Below, piece after piece: positions 46,697 through 64,000 of a stretch of DNA of 64,000 bases. A program made the position numbers and the translations under genes. Source of the stretch: Ficedula albicollis (Eukaryota > Chordata > Aves > Passeriformes > Muscicapidae); assembly GCF_000247815.1 (NCBI RefSeq), contig NC_021686.1:3600060-3664059 (forward strand), given 5' to 3'. Position 1 is the stretch's first letter. The number at the start of each line of letters is the position of its first letter. The notes under the pieces were generated by a model. The model did not search any database, was not told the origin of the DNA, and was given only the letters and a program-made list of their open reading frames with translations.

Positions 46697-47785
46697 TTCT
46701 CTTCTCTTCTCTTCTCTTCTCTTCTCTTCTCTTCTCTTCTCTTCTCTTCTCTTCTCTTCTCTTCTCTTCTCTTCTCTTCTCTTCTCTTCTCTTCTCTTCT
46801 CTTCTCTTCTCTTCTCTTCTCTTCTCTTCTCTTCTCTTCTCTTCTCTTCTCTTCTCTTCTCTTCTCTTCTCTTCTCTTCTCTTCTCTTCTCTTCTCTTCT
46901 CTTCTCTTCTCTTCTCTTCTCTTCTCTTCTCTTCTCTTCTCTTCTCTTCTCTTCTCTTCTCTTCTCTTCTCTTCTCTTCTCTTCTCTTCTCTTCTCTTCT
47001 CTTCTCTTCTCTTCTCTTCTCTTCTCTTCTCTTCTCTTCTCTTCTCTTCTCTTCTCTTCTCTTCTCTTCTCTTCTCTTCTCTTCTCTTCTCTTCTCTTCT
47101 CTTCTCTTCTCTTCTCTTCTCTTCTCTTCTCTTCTCTTCTCTTCTCTTCTCTTCTCTTCTCTTCTCTTCTCTTCTCTTCTCTTCTCTTCTCTTCTCTTCT
47201 CTTCTCTTCTCTTCTCTTCTCTTCTCTTCTCTTCTCTTCTCTTCTCTTCTCTTCTCTTCTCTTCTCTTCTCTTCTCTTCTCTTCTCTTCTCTTCTCTTCT
47301 CTTCTCTTCTCTTCTCTTCTCTTCTCTTCTCTTCTCTTCTCTTCTCTTCTCTTCTCTTCTCTTCTCTTCTCTTCTCTTCTCTTCTCTTCTCTTCTCTTCT
47401 CTTCTCTTCTCTTCTCTTCTCTTCTCTTCTCTTCTCTTCTCTTCTCTTCTCTTCTCTTCTCTTCTCTTCTCTTCTCTTCTCTTCTCTTCTCTTCTCTTCT
47501 CTTCTCTTCTCTTCTCTTCTCTTCTCTTCTCTTCTCTTCTCTTCTCTTCTCTTCTCTTCTCTTCTCTTCTCTTCTCTTCTCTTCTCTTCTCTTCTCTTCT
47601 CTTCTCTTCTCTTCTCTTCTCTTCTCTTCTCTTCTCTTCTCTTCTCTTCTCTTCTCTTCTCTTCTCTTCTCTTCTCTTCTCTTCTCTTCTCTTCTCTTCT
47701 CTTCTCTTCTCTTCTCTTCTCTTCTCTTCTCTTCTCTTCTCTTCTCTTCTCTTCTCTTCTCTTCTCTTCTCTTCTCTTCTCTTCT
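46697..47785. repeat. Perfect (TCTTC)n pentanucleotide array, ~1.09 kb
   Basis: About 217 uninterrupted copies of the pentamer TCTTC. In standard notation the motif is (AAGAG)n on the opposite strand, a pure polypurine/polypyrimidine tract. A 401-codon open frame is simply the translated repeat with a Ser-Ser-Leu-Leu-Phe period. Only the last units degrade (CTTCTTCTTCC). The perfect purity over 1 kb is unusual and could reflect consensus building. Confidence 0.97.
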
Positions 47786-49150
47786 TCTTCCTTTTAAATT
47801 TTATTTAAAAAGGACTGAAACTCTGCAACCATCCAAAACTGGGTTTTCCTTTGTAGTGATTTTGGTCAGACTCTTCTTTCACTGAAACACCCACAGTATA
47901 TCATCCTTTCAAGAGCTCTCATCTTCCTTATGTTGACCTTATGTTTTACAGCACATCACAAAATCGGGAGAAACATCACATGTTTTGATCAGTGTTCATT
48001 CTACATTGGAATATTTTGTGAAATTTTAAAAACTTGTTTTCAGGAAAGGCAAATTATTTGGAAGGTCCCAATGACCTGATTTGATGTGTTTCAAGGAGAG
48101 CTGCTTCCTCATGATTTTAACTGTCCTTGTTCAGGTTTGCAACTTTTTTTTTTCCTAGAGATCCTTACAATTGATTTTCATTTTTCAGGCCAGCTTACAC
48201 TGCCTTCCAACCTTTCAGGGACGAAATTTTGACCTATGTTGAGCAGCAATATGTAGAAAAATTGTTTTATAGGTCTTGCTGGGTTTTCTCATGTCCTTTG
48301 CATTGCCACTGTGAGCCAGGAGACTTGATTCAACAATCAGGGGGATCCTGACTCTTGTGCTGGTTGTTTGTGTCCAGTGGGCCACCCTTGGACAACGATC
48401 ACTTTGTGATCACCCTCAGTGATTCGAATGTGGCTCTTTGAAACATTTATTCATTACCTGAAGTGGATTTTTCGCTCTGTTCCTTGTACCTGTGGGCAGA
48501 GAGGATTTGTTGCAGAAAGCTGTGCAAACAGATCTTGCTGCAGTTACCTGCTCTTCTGAAAAGTTTTATCTGAAATCGCTTGATTGCCTTTTGCATATTT
48601 GTTTGAAACAGATGCTGTTTAGAACGAGCAGGAGCTGTTTGACCGTGCTTGAGCTGATGCCTGTCTGTCAATATGTTCTCTCATGTGGAGAAAAAGTGGT
48701 TTTTGTGAGGCTGGAGCTTTCCTGAGGGTGAGCCTCCCCTCTCTGCACAGGATTAAGAGTGATAAAACAGACTAGACAAAAGCAGTTTAAAATGCAACAG
48801 AACACAAAAATCAGAAGTGTTGTATGAGGGGCCATCTTGTCCCATTAGTATGCTGAGAAGAGTTTTGGTTGCATAATAACTGATGATTCATCCATGGTGA
48901 ATTCCTCACCCCAGTTTACTGTGATTTCTAATATACCCTCCAGTTTTTATTACTTTGAGATCCCCATCTAAACTAAACCTCAGTTAAACACTGCAATAAT
49001 GGTGAGATTTTTCTGCAGCCCTCCAGTTCTATTAAATTTTATTAGTGCAGGAAGTTTGGCAAAAGCCATGGCATTTACCCTGAGTTAAATACAAAACTCC
49101 ACTGAGTTAAACAGCAAACTGCAGCTGTTCTGCAGTGCCAGCTGTGGTGT
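47786..49150. other. Unique non-coding sequence
   Basis: No gene, RNA or mobile element is recognised. Confidence 0.55.
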
Positions 49151-49282
49151 GGCTGGGGACAGGGCACGGGGCTGGTGACACAGGGCTGGTGGCACAGGAA
49201 TAGTGGCACAGGGCTGGTGGCACAGGGCTGGTGACACAGGGCTGGTGGCACAGGAATAGTGGCACGGGGCTGGTGGCACAGG
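49151..49282. repeat. 14-bp minisatellite with 56-bp higher-order pattern
   Basis: Eight full 14-bp units (from 49169) follow a degenerate start. In order the types are GGGCTGGTGACACA, GGGCTGGTGGCACA, GGAATAGTGGCACA, GGGCTGGTGGCACA, and then the same four again with one change (CACG). The array is therefore two copies of a 56-bp higher-order unit. Confidence 0.93.
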
Positions 49283-49692
49283 ACAGGCTCAGCACACATT
49301 TGGCAGAGCTGGGTGCTCTGCCTGTGGTTTCAGTTCATGCCTGGTCTGGGGGGGCTCACAGGACCATGCAAGGATTCAGCAGAATGGTTTGGGGGGCTGC
49401 CTGGAGATGGGACTGCAGCCCCTTGGAGGCTCCTGTCACCATCTGGCCAGGCACAGGGGGAGATTTGATCCCCCAGGCACACACTGCCCTATGCAGAGCT
49501 GCTGGCAGTCAGGGTTAAGTTTTTTGTTTGTTTGTTTCTTTTGTTGTTTTGGTTAGATTTTAAACAGTCCGTGAGTGTCTGAGCCATAAATGAAATTCTG
49601 CAATTGCATTTAAAGCAGAACCACCCCTCAGGGTATTCTTTCCCAGCTAAAAGTCATTTTTGTTGACACCAGGAGCGTACTGAGGCACTTGG
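49283..49692. other. Unique non-coding sequence
   Basis: No gene is recognised. A TTTG-rich stretch lies near 49520-49552. Confidence 0.5.
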
Positions 49693-49742
49693 CACCTTGC
49701 TGTCAGCCTCACCTGCACCTTGCTGCCAGCCTCACCTGCACC
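49693..49742. repeat. 23-bp tandem duplication
   Basis: CACCTTGCTGTCAGCCTCAC and its copy with GCC for GTC begin at 49693 and 49716, followed by a partial CACC. Confidence 0.9.
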
Positions 49743-56296
<6,554 letters not shown>

Positions 56297-56688
56297 AATA
56301 GAACACAAAGCATGAAGGCTCATCTAAGTAGGAAAGATTCATCAAAATCTCTAATTAAATACATGACAGCTGGTGAATTAGAGCATTCTGTCTTAGCGCT
56401 GCCATCCTATAATACTTCATAATCCTGAGAGTCCAAAGTATGAATTAATTATGCTCATAAGTATCCTGATAACCAACTAAAGGGAAAAAAATAATCAAAA
56501 GCCACCCTGAAAGGCCTGTGAGAATGTAGGCAGGGCTGCTAATCACGAGTGACTACGACCAAATTATTCCCAGATTACCAGGCTTTGGAGAGGCTCTGAG
56601 ATGGAATGTGCTGGTATTACAGGACTACTTGGTTAGAGAAACTGCTTGTTTTTAAAGTAATGTGTTAAGAAAGTGCTTTTAGAAGTGC
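56297..56688. other. Unique non-coding sequence
   Basis: Nothing is recognised. Confidence 0.5.
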
Positions 56689-57050
56689 TGTGGTTTGACC
56701 CCAGCCAGCAGTTAAAGCACCACGTGGCTGCTCAGCCACTCTAGCCCCAGCGGGATGGAGGGGGGAATCAGAAGGATAAAAGTGCAAAACGAGGAGAAAA
56801 ATCAATGGATTTGGATAAAAATAGTTCAATAGGTGAAACAAAACCTGAAAGCAAAGCAAGGAATTCATCCCCCATTCCCCTGGGCAGGCAGGTTCAGGCA
56901 GCCCAAGGCAGCTGAGCTCCATCCCAGTGGCTTGGGAGACAAAAGTGTGTCAGCCCTGCTCAGCAGTGTTGAACATCCCAGTGTCCTCGTCCCTAATTCC
57001 AGCACCAGCCCAAAGCACAGCCCCTTCCTTCCCAGCTCCTGGCAGCAAAC
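56689..57050 (-). mobile_element. Avian ERV-type LTR fragment
   Basis: It starts TGTGGTTTGACCCCAGCCAG and continues with AAAGCACCACG, a GCTGCTCAGCCACTC word, GCGGGATGG, GAATCAGAAGGATAAAAGTG, ATAGTTCAATAGG, AAGCAAAGCAAGGAATTC, and GGGCAGGCAGG. This word order matches a common bird LTR as I remember it. The inner part decays and the far end is not found here, so it is a truncated solo LTR. It seems to be the opposite end of the same LTR type as at 39104, in inverted orientation. The right border is approximate and no retroviral genes are present. Confidence 0.7.
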
Positions 57051-58529
57051 CCCTGCTCTCCCAGCCAAAACCAGCAGCACAAAAAGCCACGTGTCAAACT
57101 CCAGCTCCCAACAGCTGGCACAGTCCTCAGCCTTGCAAGGATAAACATGGTAAAAAAACCCCTAAAGCCACAGTTTCAGATCTTGGAGACTGTTGTTTTC
57201 AAAAATGAAGTTTAGAGACAAATCTGTGCAGGTGTTCATGTGTTGTGAGTTTGTTTAGGTTTACTGGTGAAGAAGTTTTGCTTGCTTGTTGCTGCTTTAG
57301 GGGAAAAAGAGCAGAACTAAAGCAGGAATTTTCATGCACTTTAGAATACTCTTAAACTGAAATTCTCTGGGTTTGGGGCATGTAATTTTTTAACATTGAT
57401 AGCCAGAGATTAAATGTTCTGCTGAAACATTTGCTTTAGAATTGCTCCATCCATAATCCAGATCTGAAACAGATATTGCTAAGGGAAAACTTTTAAACAG
57501 CCCCAGTGGTTTGTATTAAGCTTTTCTTTGATTTTTTTTTTTTTTTTTTGTCAAGACTCAAGGGTTTTTTCCCCTGTGGTTTTCTAACTTAAATTTTTCT
57601 CATTACAATTTTTCTCACTAAAATCTATTCCAAAAAAATATGAAACATATATAATTTGATTTCTGTTCCTGTATATTTTAAACAAAATTGGACCTGTATG
57701 ATAGATCTTACATAGGCCTCTTCCTGCCTGTTTATTCACTGGTTTTGCTGGTTATTCAGAGGCCATGAAATGACATTGAAAACACACTTGGGTATTTGGA
57801 TGTCCTCAACATCCACGTACAGTGAATTTTTTCTGTGCAAGGGTTCTTCCTCATTTTACTCAGCAGATGGTCAGGTGTCAGTATCATGACTGGGATGTGA
57901 GGAGATGATTAATTTCAGACAAACCTGGCCTGAAATCCCTGGGTTCACATATTCCTGAGTCAAGAACACTTCTTTGGAAGCGTGTTATAGCTGTTTTTTT
58001 GAAGTAGCTGTGCTTCAATCTGCTAAAATTGCTATTTATTTCTCACAGTTGTTAACTGGCATCATTCATGAATTGAAACCTGGTTACTGTTATTAGAAGC
58101 CAGAGTAAAACTGCAATTCCTGCAATTCAGTGTTGGGTCCTTTTCAACCTGCTTCTTAGATGAACTCTGTATGGAACAAGAGAGGGGGAAAATGCCAAAT
58201 ATTTCTCATGATTGAGAAGACTTTGAGGAAAGCAACAGATTTATTGGATTCTATTTGTAAGAAGCCCAGTGTTACTGAGAAAGGAGCCCATTCAGCACGC
58301 TTGGATGGAGAAGAACCACTGAGTAGCTTTTCAGTGAACTGCTTTCTCTCTCGAAGGCTTCTGCTGTTTTCCCTAATCCATCTGCTGACCTGCCATTTTG
58401 ATGTCAGGAATGGTGGAAAACACTGCTGATCCTGGATCAGCTACACAAGAATGACTTCCACCAAATGAGGCACTTCCATCATTCTGGTGGGCTGAAAAAT
58501 CACTTGTCACCATCCTGAGAAATTCTTGT
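57051..58529. other. Unique non-coding sequence
   Basis: No gene is recognised. A run of about 18 T lies near 57532-57549. A short frame at 58160-58429 has no known motif. Confidence 0.5.
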
Positions 58530-58625
58530 CACAGAATCACAGAATTATTCAGGCTGGAGGGAACTGTGGGAAGTTCCTAGTCCAACTTCCCAGCTCAGCA
58601 GGCAGCCAGTGTGGTCAGGTGTGAT
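58530..58625 (-). mobile_element. CR1-type LINE 3' tail, minus orientation
   Basis: CACAGAATCACAGAATTATT, then CAGGCTGGAGGGAACTGTGG, GAAGTTCCTAGTCCAACTTCC is the reverse complement of a CR1 3' tail (TTGGACTAG...CCTCCAGCC...TTCTGTGATTCTGTG). Sequence beyond about 58625 does not clearly follow CR1, so the element is short or fused to another repeat. Confidence 0.75.
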
Positions 58626-59099
58626 TTATCTCTGCAAGCCCATGACAAGTGGTGGTGGTTTTGGCTTTGCTGCCACCCTCCCTGCATGCCTGAGCAATGA
58701 GCTCATCCATCTTCCTCCCTGCAGCCTGTCTGCCTCCTCCAGGCTCCATCCTGCCTGGCTGGACATCACTCACAGCCTCCTGCTGGGCCAAGCCAGGGTC
58801 CTGCTGCAGCTCTGCCAGCACAGCCTCTGTCCTCCCAGAGCTGCTCTGATCCTGCACCCTTTGCAAGTGCTTGACATCTTCTTTAAGCAAATGGGCTTTT
58901 TTTTTGCTTAAATATGGCTTGTAATTTCCACTATTCCTATCTCCACCAGGCTGCCCAAGCTCCTCACCTGGGCTGCGAGTTACTAAGGGTGGGATGCTGA
59001 GCACCTTGTGCTGGCCCAGCACAGAGCAGCTGTGTCTGTGAGGGATGGGCAGGGCAGCCCTCCCTAAGGCACCAAACCAGCCCAGCCAGACCCTGTCAG
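58626..59099. other. Unique GC-richer sequence beside CR1 tail
   Basis: A 215-codon minus-strand frame (58615-59262) crosses this stretch, the CR1 edge and the minisatellite. It contains a Gln/Glu/Leu-rich segment but nothing I recognise. A chance frame is the simplest reading. Confidence 0.4.
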
Positions 59100-60890
<1,791 letters not shown>

Positions 60891-62159
60891 CTGTGTCTGA
60901 CCACCTTGTGCCACAGCAGCTCTGTGCCACTGAATGCACCACAGTGGAGAAGAAATAAAAAACGTGCATGGAAGTTTTTCTAAACCTCCCACGGGATGAG
61001 GTGGAACTCGAACGAATGCACACCTGTCCCAAGTTTTCCCGGGCACCATGGAATTTGCTGTCAGGTTGGTTCCAGTGCAGGTGCCAGCAGATGGCATCAG
61101 CAATCTGTAATGCTCTTCCCTGTGGGGCTTTGTGTGACCGAGCAGCTCTGCAGTGCTGCGAGCTGCCCCTTCCTCCCTCCAGGGCTGCTGTGGCTTCAGA
61201 GGGACAGAAACCCTCGGTGGGGACAGCTGGTGACATGTGGCACGGTGGGGTTCATATTGACTGGGCAAGTGCTGAGACCTGGTTTGAGTGTTCTGAACTC
61301 CTTGCTGTAAGAGAGCTGAAATGTTGTTTGTATATTAAAATACTGTGTTGGTTCATTGTTGTTTGTATGTGGGTTGAGTAATGCTGTCCAGTGGCATAGA
61401 TTGCATCATTTAATCAGTTTTCAGTTTTGATTACAGCTACCAGCAGGAGACTCAGAGTTGCCAACTGTAATTAAAATGTAAAAAAATCCCAAACTAAACC
61501 AAAGAACTGAAGCAAAAAACAGTTCCGAGATAATTAAAGCTGAGAAATGTTTATTTTCCTGTGAATTTTTGTACTGCTGTGCTAAGGAAAGCTGAATATT
61601 TTCTATCTTCAAGCATCCCCTGCCTTGGGTTGTTTGGATCTGGGGCTAGACCATCATTTCCTTCTCAGTGCAGAACTTTGTCAATGGCTAATGCAGCTAA
61701 CACTGGATTAATTTGTATGAATACTTTTCAGCTTTGCAGTGTAACACAGTTCTTTATTCTGATTCTGGTCCTGTTGCAGGCAAAGGTAAAAGCTTTGCAG
61801 TGTCCTCTTTCCAGGTGCCACTGGACTTTTCTCTCTCACATTGGGAGCTAAAAGATCATGCCACTGTCTTGTACAACAAGTAGATTGCCCTCCCTGGCTC
61901 CTGGTTCCATGTGTCTGGGCTTTATCATCTTTGGAAGCTGATCTGCAATGAAAAGATAAGGGCTGACTCTGTGTCCCAGGTAAAGGTTGGACATGTATAA
62001 ATGTACAAAACCCACTGCAAGGCTGTGTCACAGCCTTGGTCTTTCAGTGAATAGAGACCTTTTATTAGGAATCCTGAGCTTATTCTTGGGCTGTTTATGT
62101 GGTTTTGCACAATCTCGTTTAGTTAAATAGCTTTGCCTCTTCTCTGGGCTTCACTTTTT
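60891..62159. other. Unique non-coding sequence
   Basis: No gene is recognised. Frames of up to 137 codons (60968-61381) overlap others and have no known domain. Confidence 0.5.
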
Positions 62160-64000
62160 TTTCAGTATTTTTCAGGTTTATCTTAATAGTCAGGGCCCCT
62201 TGGTGTTGTTGTTCCTAAACTCCTTTGTGATCTCACAAGGAAGACCTGATGACTATAGATGATAATGATTTATTCCCAGCCCCTCTTTTTTAATGTTTTC
62301 AGTTAGAAATAGCACAACCTCCTCAGTAACAACATGTATTTGCCATCCCTTGGTAAGGACCCTTTTCAATCTGGAGAAAAATTCATCTGTGGGGGTAACT
62401 TCTCTTGTGCACTTCTCCACCTGATGGACCTGCCTTTTCCCATGTTGTGTCTAAAGATGAAAAAAGTCTTTAAAGTTATTCCTGTGCCCGAATGAACTCC
62501 TGACCTGTCTTAGTCAGGAAGAACCTGCACATTTAAGACTTTCCACCAGTAGTAAAATAATTTGTTTGTGCCAAATCCAGTTGAAGAGGACTGGAAGGCC
62601 TGGGCTGGCTAAACCTGAGGATCTGAACCATTTTTGATTGCCTGCACTACAGAGAAATGAATAGATTGATGTTTTTTTAATGTAGGTGATGATTTGCTTG
62701 AAATATTGTGAACTGTCAGCTTGGCAGGATCTTCATACACTTTTGTTAGCTAATCAAAGACAGATTGTAGGCAGGAGCCATATCTAAATTTATTAAGAAA
62801 ATTAATAGACCATTTAAATTTCACTAGAATTAGGGTAAGATACAATAAGCATTTGCACCAGCAGATCCTCATTAGCTGTGCCATTGACCTGGTGCCTGGT
62901 GTGTAATGGGGAATTGACATCTAGATTTGGGGACAATTGTGCTGCTAATGGGAGTTGGAATCATTAGGGGCGAACAAAAGACTGATTTTATACACGTGTC
63001 AGATTTTACTTCTGGTATTAATTTCACTGTGTGAAATTATGGACTATTATGGACTGCCAAGTTATGGTTTCAAGGGTTTTTTGGCCTAATCCAGGAGTTT
63101 TGCTTGCTCTCTACTCTGTAAATCTCTGGCTGTGAGGGGAGTTTTATGTATTAATCTATTTACATAATATTTTTGGAAAGTGATCAACTTGCTGAGTGTT
63201 GAGACCCTAATTCTGTGTTTTCCTGAGTGTATCAGTCTGGGTTAGTTTGCCATGAAATTTCAGTATTTTTCAGGTTTATCTTAATAGTCAGGGCCCCTTG
63301 GTGTTGTTGTTCCTAAACTCCTTTGTGATCTCACAAGGAAGACCTGATGACTATAGATGATAATGATTTATTCCCAGCCCCTCTTTTTTAATGTTTTCAG
63401 TTAGAAATAGCACAACCTCCTCAGTAACAACATGTATTTGCCATCCCTTGGTAAGGACCCTTTTCAATCTGGAGAAAAATTCATCTGTGGGGGTAACTTC
63501 TCTTGTGCACTTCTCCACCTGATGGACCTGCCTTTTCCCATGTTGTGTCTAAAGATGAAAAAAGTCTTTAAAGTTATTCCTGTGCCCGAATGAACTCCTG
63601 ACCTGTCTTAGTCAGGAAGAACCTGCACATTTAAGACTTTCCACCAGTAGTAAAATAATTTGTTTGTGCCAAATCCAGTTGAAGAGGACTGGAAGGCCTG
63701 GGCTGGCTAAACCTGAGGATCTGAACCATTTTTGATTGCCTGCACTACAGAGAAATGAATAGATTGATGTTTTTTTAATGTAGGTGATGATTTGCTTGAA
63801 ATATTGTGAACTGTCAGCTTGGCAGGATCTTCATACACTTTTGTTAGCTAATCAAAGACAGATTGTAGGCAGGAGCCATATCTAAATTTATTAAGAAAAT
63901 TAATAGACCATTTAAATTTCACTAGAATTAGGGTAAGATACAATAAGCATTTGCACCAGCAGATCCTCATTAGCTGTGCCATTGACCTGGTGCCTGGTGT
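62160..64000. repeat. 1,098-bp tandem duplication, second copy cut by window end
   Basis: Copy 1 spans 62160-63257. Copy 2 starts at 63258 and continues to the window end (743 bp seen). No difference was found by eye over the visible overlap. The unit starts at TTTCAGTATTTTTCAGG. The base before it is T (end of a T run) in copy 1 and A in copy 2. There is no gene inside. Confidence 0.94.

Noticed and set aside
46680..47885. 401-codon Ser/Leu/Phe repeat protein
   Set aside because: Translation of the (TCTTC)n microsatellite.

Overview
The window looks like ordinary non-coding nuclear DNA of a bird, most likely a passerine. It is AT-rich with few CpGs. It carries CR1-type LINE 3' ends and fragments of an avian ERV-type LTR, both recognised from memory of their consensus sequences and not from a search. 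No protein-coding gene, rRNA or tRNA can be supported. I read it as intergenic sequence or part of a very long intron. The long open frames are by-products of repeats (poly-G, poly-T, TCTTC, ATCT, a 35-bp minisatellite) or short chance frames. There is no set of genes working together to describe.

Layout. 1-847 is a poly-G run cut by the window edge. 858-11140 is unique sequence with a 299-bp tandem duplication (4719-5316), an AT-rich stretch (6306-6425) and a TCTA/TCTG microsatellite (7018-7112). 11141-12000 is a GT/TA microsatellite interrupted by 813 G. 12095-18645 is unique sequence with two CR1 fragments and a 75-bp duplication. 18646-19822 holds a 277-bp tandem duplication running into 589 G. 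19823-24922 is unique. 24923-26405 is a 35-bp minisatellite interrupted by 667 G. 27354-29395 is a perfect 1,021-bp tandem duplication. 34121-35549 is a compound ATCT / ATATCT microsatellite. 39104-40603 is an LTR end leading into a minisatellite with a 172-bp higher-order repeat. 46697-47785 is a perfect 1.09-kb (TCTTC)n array. 49151-49282 is a 14-bp minisatellite in a 56-bp higher-order pattern. 55916-56296 is poly-T / 346 G / poly-T. 56689-~57050 is a second LTR fragment. 58530-~58625 is a CR1 tail. 59100-60890 is a minisatellite interrupted by 1,464 G. 62160-64000 is a 1,098-bp tandem duplication cut by the window end.

The strongest overall signal concerns the assembly. Six poly-G blocks total 4,726 bp (7.4% of the window). 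All are G on the same strand, and all are embedded in or abut a tandem repeat or T homopolymer. They are most likely filler or no-signal consensus standing in for repeat that was not resolved. The identical or near-identical adjacent duplications (75, 277, 299, 1,021 and 1,098 bp) may also be partly false duplications. The most biologically interesting items are the 172-bp higher-order array apparently seeded inside an LTR, the pure AAGAG-type array, and the GATA-type compound microsatellite. I found no previously undescribed functional system.
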